The translations under genes were made by a program, and so were the position numbers. Shown here in pieces: positions 1 through 5,238 of a stretch of 5,238 bases of DNA. The notes under the pieces were generated by a model that was given only the letters and a program-made list of their open reading frames with translations, ran no database searches and was not told where the DNA came from. Source of the stretch: an uncultured Asticcacaulis sp. (lineage in GTDB: Bacteria; Pseudomonadota; Alphaproteobacteria; Caulobacterales; Caulobacteraceae); assembly GCA_946480125.1 (NCBI GenBank), contig CAMLIY010000231.1:1-5238 (forward strand), given 5' to 3'. Numbering within the stretch: the stretch's first letter is position 1; every line of letters begins with the position of its first letter.

Positions 1-551
1 TGAAACGCCCGTTGCCATCTCTTGAAGACTCGCTTCGCATCCTGCGCACCACGCACACCAAGCGCATGCCCAAGGCGCCGCCGCCCATCACGCGGCAGGT
101 TCAGCCATTGCTGAAAAGCCTGCAAGCCCGGTTTGAGCAGATGGATGATGGCTCTGGCAAGCTGAAAAACCGCTGGACCGAGATTGCCGGCGAAAGTCTG
201 GCCAAACTCTGTGAACCCGTCCGTATCATCAAGGGGCGCGCCCATGGTGCCGGCGCTCTGGAAATCCGCGTCATGGGCGCCTATGCGCCGTTGGTGCAGC
301 ACCAGTCTGCCACCTTGATCGACCGCATCAACCTATACCTCGGCGCGAAGACCATAGACAAGTTGCGCATCATTCAGGGCCCCCTCACCCAGACGCCGAA
401 AAAACCACAATATGCCCGGCCGAAACCACTTTCAGCGCAGGAAGAACTGGCGCTCCAGCAATCCCTGAGCGATGTCGGGGATGACAAACTGAAAAAGTCC
501 TTGCTGCAACTCGGACGCTCCATTCTCAAACGTGATAATATGAAAGGATAG
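1..551 (+). CDS. dciA: DciA-family (DUF721) protein, replicative helicase-associated; start codon cut by window edge
   Basis: DciA proteins bind the replicative helicase DnaB and help place it on DNA in bacteria lacking DnaC/DnaI-type loaders; the role here is inferred from family. The DUF721 domain covers about residues 40-130: a helical stretch, then W-T-E-I-A-G-E-S-L-A, then a beta region (GALEIRVMGAYAPLVQ) and LYLGAK followed by KLRIIQG. The C-terminal third is charged and probably flexible. The first in-frame start inside the window is TTG at 12, but the frame is open to the edge and the first bases read TG-AAA-CGC-CCG-TTG. The true start is therefore probably an NTG codon whose first base lies just outside, giving a protein beginning M-K-R-P-L-P of about 183 residues. 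The stop is TAG at 549-551. The gene is followed by 128 noncoding bases, so it probably belongs to an upstream unit; in related genomes mutY often precedes it (from memory). Family assignment is firm; the exact biochemical role is less so. Confidence 0.85.
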   Translation, partial: KRPLPSLEDSLRILRTTHTKRMPKAPPPITRQVQPLLKSLQARFEQMDDGSGKLKNRWTEIAGESLAKLCEPVRIIKGRAHGAGALEIRVMGAYAPLVQHQSATLIDRINLYLGAKTIDKLRIIQGPLTQTPKKPQYARPKPLSAQEELALQQSLSDVGDDKLKKSLLQLGRSILKRDNMKG

Positions 552-620
552 AGTCTAATAATCGTCAAAATGAAAATGCCATATTTACAGCGCAATCGAA
601 CGCTTTAAAAAGGCACAGAC

Positions 621-651
621 TTGAGGGTGCGAGTTCCGCCTCGCCTATCAC
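621..651 (+). promoter_or_regulatory. Weak candidate promoter for the DsbA-like operon
   Basis: TTGAGGG (621-627) resembles the Caulobacter -35 pattern TTGaCgS, and CCTATCAC (644-651) partly fits the -10 pattern GCTANAWC, with mismatches at its G and one A. The 16-base separation is longer than the usual 10-14. It lies about 28 bases upstream of the first DsbA-like gene. A promoter is expected somewhere in this 128-base gap, but this particular one is a low-confidence guess. I see no other convincing signal in the gap. Confidence 0.2.
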
Positions 652-656
652 CTTTT
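621..656 (+). terminator. Imperfect hairpin with T run, possible terminator after the DciA gene
   Basis: GCGAG (629-633) pairs with CTCGC (640-644) around a six-base loop. GGT (626-628) can extend the stem with ACC (650-652) if five bases bulge out, and TTTT follows at 653-656. The stem is short and the T run only four bases, so this would be a weak intrinsic terminator. It might instead be a leader structure or operator for the downstream DsbA-like operon. It overlaps the weak promoter candidate listed at 621-651, and probably only one of the two readings is right. Confidence 0.3.
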
Positions 657-679
657 CCAGACTATTTTCGGGGCTAGAT

Positions 680-1327
680 ATGCAAAATTCCGTCGGCAAA
701 ACTCTTCGAGTGATCGGCGCATCCGCCGCCATAGGCCTGGCCCTGCTGGTCTCTGGCTGCGAAAAGAAAAATTCGACTGGCACTGTGGCCGCCGATGAAA
801 TGTCGATGGGCCAGGCTACGGCGCCGATCACCGTCATAGAATATGCTTCAGTCGCCTGCCCTATCTGCGGCCATGTCAATGAAACCGTCATGCCGGAGTT
901 CAAGGCCAAATATATTGATAGCGGCAAGGTGCGTTATGTCTACCGTCCGATGATGACGGGCAATCCCGCCGTTGCCGCCGCTGGCCACCTGTTGGCCGAA
1001 TGCGCCGGCAAGGACAAGTATTTCAACGTCATCGACGCCGTTATGCGTTCGCAGGAAGCGATGGGGGGCGAAGAAACCGGCTACGCCAATGCCCGCCCGG
1101 TACTGTTCAGTATCGGCCAGTCGCTTGGCATGTCCGAGCAGGCCTTCAACACCTGCATCACCAACGAGAAGGGGCTGACCCGGCTAAATGAGCTGAACCA
1201 GCAATATATGACCAAGGATGGCGTCACCGGCACACCGACCTTCTTCATCAATGGCAAGAAGTTCGACCGTATTCCGCAAAACATTGCAGACTTCGACGCG
1301 GCCCTGAAACCCTATCTCGGCAAGTAA
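680..1327 (+). CDS. DsbA-family thioredoxin-fold lipoprotein, CPIC active site
   Basis: A 215-residue envelope thiol-disulfide oxidoreductase of the DsbA-like Thioredoxin_4 type. The N-terminus has a basic start, a hydrophobic stretch and a lipobox LVSGC with the lipidated cysteine at residue 27, so the mature protein should be membrane-anchored. Glu follows the cysteine, so the Asp-at-+2 retention signal known from E. coli is absent. The active site is C60-P-I-C63 in the context EYASVACPICG. The cis-proline loop is T-G-T-P (P186), followed by TFFINGK. Two further cysteines, C108 and C159, match positions in both downstream paralogs and may form a second, structural disulfide. Ile instead of His in the CxxC dipeptide is unlike classical CPHC DsbA and may lower its oxidising power (inference). 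The ATG at 680 is preceded by GGGG (670-673) at six-base spacing. It is first of three tandem paralogs, 19 bases before the next. Substrates and redox partner are unknown; no DsbB or DsbD is in the window. Confidence 0.9.
   Translation: MQNSVGKTLRVIGASAAIGLALLVSGCEKKNSTGTVAADEMSMGQATAPITVIEYASVACPICGHVNETVMPEFKAKYIDSGKVRYVYRPMMTGNPAVAAAGHLLAECAGKDKYFNVIDAVMRSQEAMGGEETGYANARPVLFSIGQSLGMSEQAFNTCITNEKGLTRLNELNQQYMTKDGVTGTPTFFINGKKFDRIPQNIADFDAALKPYLGK
1226..1258 (+). repeat. Direct repeat copy 1 (cis-Pro loop coding region)
   Basis: A 33-base stretch encoding TGTPTFFINGK, matched by 1866-1898 in the next gene with one difference (C at 1243, T at 1883). The copies are 640 bases apart and the alignment stays gap-free back to about 1141/1781. 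It reflects paralogy plus strong protein constraint, possibly helped by gene conversion. Confidence 0.8.
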
Positions 1328-1346
1328 GCCATTCTAAGGATTTGAT

Positions 1347-1970
1347 ATGCTTTCCTCCAGACGCACACTCCTGACTCTGGCCGCCACGGCGCTGTTGCTC
1401 GTCGGATGTGGTAAATCGATCAAGCCGGTCGAAGGCGATATGAGCCTTGGCGCAGGTGAGAATGCCAAGGTGACGCTGATCGAATACGCTTCGGTCACTT
1501 GCGCTCACTGCGCCGAATTCAATAAGGACGTCATGCCCGAACTGATGGCCAAATACATCACGCCCGGCAAGATCCGCTATGTTTATCGTGAATTCCTGAC
1601 CGAACCACGCGATGTCTCCGCCGCCGGCATCCTGCTGGCGCGCTGTTCCGGCAAGGAAAACTACTTCAAGGTCATAGATCAGATCATGAAGGCCCAGGGT
1701 GAGATGTTCGGTGACGGCACGACCACCAATGCCCTGCCGGTGTTGAAGCGTATCGGCGCCTCTGTCGGCATCGATGAAAAGGCATTCAATACCTGCGTAA
1801 GCGATGAGAAGGGCCTGACGCGCATCCAGGACAATGTCGACAAGTATCTGAAAGAAGATGACATTACCGGCACACCGACCTTTTTCATCAATGGCAAGCG
1901 ATTTGAGCGAAAAACGGGCACAATTGCTGACTTTGACGAAGCCTTTGCCCCTCTTCTGGCAGGCAAATAA
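1347..1970 (+). CDS. DsbA-family thioredoxin-fold lipoprotein, CAHC active site
   Basis: A 207-residue paralog of the preceding protein. The signal peptide carries SRRTLLT at residues 4-10, resembling a twin-arginine motif, then a hydrophobic stretch and the lipobox LLVGC with C21 as the likely lipidation site. The active site is C52-A-H-C55 (EYASVTCAHCAEF); Ala replaces the Pro of classical DsbA but the His is kept. The cis-Pro loop is T-G-T-P (P177), then TFFINGK. C100 and C150 correspond to C108 and C159 of the first paralog. The ATG at 1347 has a good ribosome site, TAAGGA at 1335-1340, six bases upstream. The gap to the upstream gene is 19 bases and only three bases separate its stop from the next start, so co-transcription is nearly certain and the downstream gene may be translationally coupled. 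It probably acts as an anchored disulfide oxidase or isomerase. Family and lipoprotein status are well supported; the direction of the redox reaction is not. Confidence 0.9.
   Translation: MLSSRRTLLTLAATALLLVGCGKSIKPVEGDMSLGAGENAKVTLIEYASVTCAHCAEFNKDVMPELMAKYITPGKIRYVYREFLTEPRDVSAAGILLARCSGKENYFKVIDQIMKAQGEMFGDGTTTNALPVLKRIGASVGIDEKAFNTCVSDEKGLTRIQDNVDKYLKEDDITGTPTFFINGKRFERKTGTIADFDEAFAPLLAGK
1866..1898 (+). repeat. Direct repeat copy 2 (cis-Pro loop coding region)
   Basis: Partner of 1226-1258, identical at 32 of 33 bases and in the same codon phase. Recombination between the two would remove 640 bases and leave an in-frame hybrid lipoprotein with the CPIC active site and the C-terminal end of the CAHC protein. 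Confidence 0.8.
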
Positions 1971-1973
1971 AAC

Positions 1974-2639
1974 ATGACAAGGCATATTGTGGTTGCACTG
2001 CTGTCCCTGTCTTTGCTGAGTATGCCTGCCTTGGCCAAAACGGTGATAAAAGCGCCCACAGCAAAAATCCCGGCTCTGGTCGTGCCGTCTGATCCGGGCC
2101 TCTTGCCGGACATGACACTAGGCAGCCCGAATGCGCCGGTGACTGTTATGGAATATGCCTCCGCCGCCTGCCCGCATTGCGCAGCGTGGAAAACGGAAAA
2201 CTGGCCAGCCTTCCAATCGAAATATCTCGCCACTGGCAAGGTGCGCTATGTTTTCCGCGAGGTTCTGACCAATCCGCAGCAATACGCCCTGTCGGCTTTC
2301 CTGATCGGCCGTTGCGCCGTGGCGCACAGCAGGACCCCGACCGATTCCACGCCTTACTTTACCGTCGTCAACGCCTTCTTCGCCGGCCAGGCGGAGTATT
2401 TTCAAAGCCAGCAGATCGGCACGGTCATGGCGGATGTTACCGCCAAAACCGGCATGACTACCCCCGTTATGCAAGCCTGTGTCTCAGACGAGGCCGGATT
2501 TAATGCCTTCATGAAAACCATGCGCGCCCATATGGAAAAGGACGGGGTCAGCAGCACGCCGACCTTCCTGGTCAACGGCAAGAAGATCGATGGCCACGAG
2601 ATGAAGGATCTGGATGCAGCGATCGCTTCTGCGAAGTAA
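1974..2639 (+). CDS. DsbA-family thioredoxin-fold protein, CPHC active site, cleavable signal peptide
   Basis: A 221-residue protein, the third tandem DsbA-like paralog. The N-terminus is a Sec-type signal peptide (basic MTRH, a hydrophobic run, then MPALA) with predicted cleavage after A21 and no lipobox, so the mature form should be soluble in the periplasm. A linker rich in Pro and Ala (about residues 25-45) precedes the fold. The active site is C66-P-H-C69, the dipeptide of classical DsbA oxidases, in the context EYASAACPHCA. The cis-Pro is P196 in S-S-T-P, where the lipoproteins have T-G-T-P. C114 and C169 match the extra cysteine pair of the paralogs. An insertion of about eight residues after C114 (around SRTPTDST) is absent from the others. 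The ATG lies three bases after the upstream stop, with only a weak AGG at 1961-1963 as ribosome site, which suggests translational coupling. It is the best candidate for the main disulfide oxidase of the three (inference from the dipeptide). Confidence 0.9.
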   Translation: MTRHIVVALLSLSLLSMPALAKTVIKAPTAKIPALVVPSDPGLLPDMTLGSPNAPVTVMEYASAACPHCAAWKTENWPAFQSKYLATGKVRYVFREVLTNPQQYALSAFLIGRCAVAHSRTPTDSTPYFTVVNAFFAGQAEYFQSQQIGTVMADVTAKTGMTTPVMQACVSDEAGFNAFMKTMRAHMEKDGVSSTPTFLVNGKKIDGHEMKDLDAAIASAK

Positions 2640-2677
2640 GCATCCACAGGAATTAACCCTTTCTGAAGCAAAGTTTC

Positions 2678-2702
2678 TTGACGCCCGCCGTTCTGCTATG
2701 AA
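2678..2702 (+). promoter_or_regulatory. Candidate housekeeping promoter for smc (Caulobacter sigma-73 type)
   Basis: TTGACGC (2678-2684) fits the Caulobacter -35 pattern TTGaCgS fully. After ten bases GCTATGAA (2695-2702) fits the -10 pattern GCTANAWC at all but two positions. The separation is at the short end of the known 10-14 range. Transcription would begin near 2709, leaving a leader of roughly 115 bases before the smc TTG. The consensus is established knowledge; the assignment here is by eye. Confidence 0.5.
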
Positions 2703-2731
2703 GGTGGAGGAATCGACATTTTGCCGCTCAG

Positions 2732-2764
2732 GCGCCGCGAGGCTCCTCGCATCAGCTCGGGCGC
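2732..2764 (+). other. Possible structured leader element upstream of smc
   Basis: GCGAG (2737-2741) and CTCGC (2746-2750) form a five-base stem with a four-base loop. Outside it GCGCC (2732-2736) can pair with GGCGC (2760-2764), leaving one side with an unpaired stretch. If transcription starts at the candidate promoter, the element lies in the smc leader RNA. GC-rich sequence makes such pairings easy by chance, so the confidence is low. Confidence 0.2.
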
Positions 2765-2777
2765 ATAGTCATGCTTG

Positions 2778-2800
2778 CCGGTTTCTAAAACGGAAACCGG
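2778..2800 (+). promoter_or_regulatory. Perfect inverted repeat just upstream of smc
   Basis: CCGGTTTC (2778-2785) and GAAACCGG (2793-2800) are exact reverse complements with a seven-base spacer TAAAACG. It ends 25 bases before the smc start. No T run follows (the next bases are AATCCAACAAATC), so it is not a typical intrinsic terminator. It could be an RNA hairpin that influences smc translation, or a DNA site for a dimeric regulator. The pairing is seen directly; the function is unknown. Confidence 0.4.
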
Positions 2801-2825
2801 AATCCAACAAATCTTTGGTCCATCC

Positions 2826-5238
2826 TTGCAGTTTCAGAAGATCAAGCTTTCGGGATTCAAGTCCTTCGTCGATGCGACCGAGTTTCGCATCGATCCGGGC
2901 CTAACCGGCATTGTCGGGCCGAATGGCTGCGGCAAGTCGAACCTGCTGGAAGCCCTGCGCTGGGTGATGGGCGCCACCTCCGCCAAGGCCATGCGCGGCG
3001 CCGGCATGGACGATGTCATCTTCGCCGGCTCTGACAAGCGCCCATCGCGTAACTGGGCCGAGGTGACGCTGACCATCGACAATTCCGATCGTCTGGCCCC
3101 GCAGCCCTTTACCGACCAGCCAATACTCGACGTCGCCCGCCGCATTGATCGCGGCGCCGGCTCGTCGTATAAAATCAACGGTAAGGAGGTGCGCGCCCGC
3201 GATGTGCAGCTTTTATTCGCGGATGCTTCCACCGGCGCCAATTCACCGGCGCTCGTCCGCCAGGGCCAGATTTCGGAACTGATCGCCGCCAAACCGCAGA
3301 ACCGCCGGCGCGTGCTCGAAGAAGCCGGCGGCGTCTCCGGACTGCATACCCGCCGCCATGAAGCCGAACTACGGCTGTCCGCTGCCGAATCGAACCTGTC
3401 GCGGCTCGATGATATCGCCCGCGAACTCGACTCAGCCCTCTCCCGCCTGAAGCGCGAAGCCCGCCAGGCCGACAAGTACAAGAAGATTTCCGCCGAAATC
3501 CGCGCCCTGCAAAAGGCCATTCTCCATGCCAAATGGCTGGAAGTGCGCGCCCTGCTCGAAGGCGCGGTCAGCGACATGCACGCCCAGAGTCTGCGCGTCG
3601 AGACCACCACCCGCGCCGCAACCGTGGCGCAGACTGCCGCATTGAAGGCTGCCGAGAGCATCGCCCCTTTGCGCGAAGAGGAGGCTGTGGCCGCCACGGT
3701 CAATCACCGGCTCAATATCGAGAAAGAGCGCCTCGATCTGGAAGAAAAGCAGGTCGCCAGCGAAATCGAGCGCATGAAGGGCGACATTGCCCGCCTGCGC
3801 AGCGATTTCCAGCGCGAGGTCGATCTGTCGGCCGACGGCTCGATGCAGGTCGAACGGCTGCAATCGGGATTGGCGCGGGTGCAGGAGGAAATCGCCGCCG
3901 CCCCGATGCGGGAACCGGAACTGAAAGCCGCCGTCGAGACCGCTGAAGCCGAGCGCGTGAAAGCCGATCAGGCCATCGAGGCCATTGCCGCCGAACAGGC
4001 CGCTCAGGTGGAACGTCAGCGGCTGGAGGCCTCGCGGCTCGGCGACGCCAAATCGCGCTTTGACCGCCTGAGCCAGCAATTGCAGACCGCCCAGAACGAC
4101 CACAAGGCGCTGGGCGCCTTCGATTACAGCGCGCTCGATGGCCTCAAAGCACAAGTTACGACCGCCCAGACCGATCTCGAAACGGCCCGCAAGGCCGCCG
4201 AGGAACTGGAAACCGCCCGTCCGGCCCTGGCCAATGCCGAGGCGCAGGCGCGCAAAGCCATGCGCGAGATCGAGGACCAGTTGGGCCGCCTGACCGCTGA
4301 AGCGCGCGGCCTGTCGCAAATTTTGACTAGCGTGCGCAAGGATGGCTCGCCGGTACTTGATGCCGTCCGTCCGGAAAAAGGTTACGAACTGGCTCTGGCC
4401 GCCGCCTTGGGTGACGACCTCAATCTCAGCCTGTCCAAAAAGAATGTCCAGACCGCGCTCGCCTTCTGGAGTGAGGATTTCGAGAGCCAGGCGAAAACCA
4501 TCGACATGGCGGCGCTTGGCGTGACGCCGCTCAGCGTCAATGTAAAGGCGCCCGCCGCCATGGCCCTCCGCCTCTCTACCATCGGCGTGGTGACACAGGG
4601 CGATGGCGACCGGCTGCAAGGCCAGCTTCCCATTGGTGCAAGGCTGGTGTCAAAAGAAGGCGATCTGTGGCGCTGGGACGGCCTGATTGTCCGTGCCAAG
4701 GCGCCCAAGCCCGCAGCCGTCCGCCTGGCCCAGCGCACGCGTCATGATGAGCTGGAAACCGAGATCGATGGGTTGAAGCCGAAGATGGCCGAGGCCCAGA
4801 AGCTGCAAGCCACGGCCGCTGAAGCGCAACGCGGCCATGAAGACAATCTGCGCACAGCGCGCAATCACCTGCCCGATCTGGAGCGCAACCTGCGCAATCG
4901 CCAGAATGATCTGGAGATGCGCCTGCGCGCCCAGACACAATATGAGGCGCGGCTGGAAGCGCTGGAAGCCACCCTCACCCGCCTGACCGCTGAACATGCC
5001 GACGCGAAGACGGCCTACGAGACGGTGTTGGCCAGCCAGTCCGGTGCGCTCGATAATGAGGCCATGCGCGTCCGTCTCAATGAGGCCCGTGCCTTGGCCG
5101 ATACCCACCGCCAGGCGGTCATGCGCGCCCGTGCCGACCTCGATCAGGACGCCCGCGACCGTCAGGCCCGTGAAGCCCGCGAGCGCACCCTGACCCGCGA
5201 ACTGACCGACTGGAGCCGCCGCACGCAAGACTCGGGCG
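2826..5238 (+). CDS. smc: Chromosome segregation protein SMC, N-terminal 804 residues, cut by window edge
   Basis: SMC is the ATPase of the Smc-ScpAB condensin, which extrudes DNA loops on the nucleoid and aligns and separates sister chromosomes. The frame has no stop from 2826 to the edge; SMCs are usually about 1150-1200 residues, so the second coil's end, the signature motif and Walker B lie beyond the window. Seen here: N-terminal head with QFQKIKLSGFKSFVD, Walker A G-P-N-G-C-G-K-S-N (31-39), the MRG segment near residue 57 and a Q-loop LVRQGQI (Q146); coiled coil from about 175 to 500, rich in Ala, Glu, Arg and Leu; hinge about 506-640 (SPVLDAVRPEKGYELALAAALG to LWRWDG); then the returning coil. 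No ATG occurs in frame before codon 48. TTG at 2826 places the N-terminus exactly where family members begin (MQF...GFKSFVD). The other in-frame start, TTG at 2775, would add 17 atypical residues, and a stop at 2766-2768 closes the frame above it. No clear Shine-Dalgarno precedes TTG 2826. Confidence 0.95.
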   Translation, partial: MQFQKIKLSGFKSFVDATEFRIDPGLTGIVGPNGCGKSNLLEALRWVMGATSAKAMRGAGMDDVIFAGSDKRPSRNWAEVTLTIDNSDRLAPQPFTDQPILDVARRIDRGAGSSYKINGKEVRARDVQLLFADASTGANSPALVRQGQISELIAAKPQNRRRVLEEAGGVSGLHTRRHEAELRLSAAESNLSRLDDIARELDSALSRLKREARQADKYKKISAEIRALQKAILHAKWLEVRALLEGAVSDMHAQSLRVETTTRAATVAQTAALKAAESIAPLREEEAVAATVNHRLNIEKERLDLEEKQVASEIERMKGDIARLRSDFQREVDLSADGSMQVERLQSGLARVQEEIAAAPMREPELKAAVETAEAERVKADQAIEAIAAEQAAQVERQRLEASRLGDAKSRFDRLSQQLQTAQNDHKALGAFDYSALDGLKAQVTTAQTDLETARKAAEELETARPALANAEAQARKAMREIEDQLGRLTAEARGLSQILTSVRKDGSPVLDAVRPEKGYELALAAALGDDLNLSLSKKNVQTALAFWSEDFESQAKTIDMAALGVTPLSVNVKAPAAMALRLSTIGVVTQGDGDRLQGQLPIGARLVSKEGDLWRWDGLIVRAKAPKPAAVRLAQRTRHDELETEIDGLKPKMAEAQKLQATAAEAQRGHEDNLRTARNHLPDLERNLRNRQNDLEMRLRAQTQYEARLEALEATLTRLTAEHADAKTAYETVLASQSGALDNEAMRVRLNEARALADTHRQAVMRARADLDQDARDRQAREARERTLTRELTDWSRRTQDSG

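Noticed and set aside
552..679. A small gene or RNA between the DciA gene and the first DsbA-like gene.
   Set aside because: No open frame with a ribosome site fits, and apart from one short hairpin there is no recognisable RNA structure.
1248..2239. Two overlapping - strand open frames (245 and 186 codons) opposite the second and third DsbA-like genes.
   Set aside because: They overlap each other and well-supported + strand genes, and show no family features.
2771..2788. A five-codon leader ORF (MLAGF, then stop) overlapping the inverted repeat upstream of smc.
   Set aside because: It has no convincing ribosome site, and such a short frame occurs easily by chance. It could matter only if the leader proves regulatory.
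2614..2904. A 96-codon + strand open frame bridging the third DsbA-like gene and smc.
   Set aside because: It overlaps both real genes out of frame, would cross the candidate smc promoter, and resembles no protein family.
2834..3703. A 289-codon open frame on the - strand opposite the SMC head domain.
   Set aside because: The product is a Ser/Arg/Ala-rich low-complexity chain typical of antisense translation, while the + strand encodes Walker A and other SMC motifs.
3432..4619. A 395-codon open frame on the - strand opposite smc.
   Set aside because: It lies wholly antisense to clear SMC coding sequence. Its Gly/Leu/Phe-rich protein has no recognisable domain, and long antisense frames are expected in GC-biased DNA.
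1..5238. A mobile element, CRISPR array, tRNA or toxin-antitoxin unit.
   Set aside because: No transposase or integrase motifs, terminal repeats, regularly spaced repeats or tRNA-like folds were seen; coding character is uniform across the window.

Overview
The window looks like alphaproteobacterial chromosome, most likely from a member of the Caulobacteraceae (Caulobacter or Asticcacaulis type). The reasons are the GC-rich third codon positions, the gene order DciA/DUF721 - DsbA-like - smc (remembered from Caulobacter-type genomes, not searched), an SMC hinge of the alphaproteobacterial kind ending in the tract LWRWDG, and a promoter-like sequence upstream of smc that fits the Caulobacter housekeeping (sigma-73) pattern. 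All genes are on the + strand and nothing points to a mobile element, phage or CRISPR array. This is core-genome sequence, not an accessory island.

Layout. Positions 1-551 hold a DciA-family (DUF721) protein whose start codon is apparently cut by the left edge. A 128-base gap (552-679) holds an imperfect hairpin with a short T run and a weak promoter-like sequence. Positions 680-2639 hold three tandem DsbA-like thioredoxin-fold genes, separated by 19 and 3 bases and almost certainly one operon. The first two encode lipoproteins and the third a protein with a cleavable signal peptide. Their active sites are CPIC, CAHC and CPHC. A 186-base gap (2640-2825) carries the best promoter candidate of the window and inverted repeats that would lie in the smc leader. 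From 2826 to the right edge runs the first 804 codons of smc, from a TTG start.

How the genes work together. The outer genes act on the chromosome: DciA proteins serve the replicative helicase DnaB, and SMC compacts and segregates the replicated DNA. The middle block acts in the envelope, where DsbA-like proteins make or reshuffle disulfide bonds in exported proteins. No direct functional link between the two themes is visible; conserved neighbourhood is the simplest explanation. The most unusual point is the triplication of the DsbA-like gene with divergence of both active site and membrane anchoring, which suggests division of labour among the paralogs. I found no clearly undescribed system.
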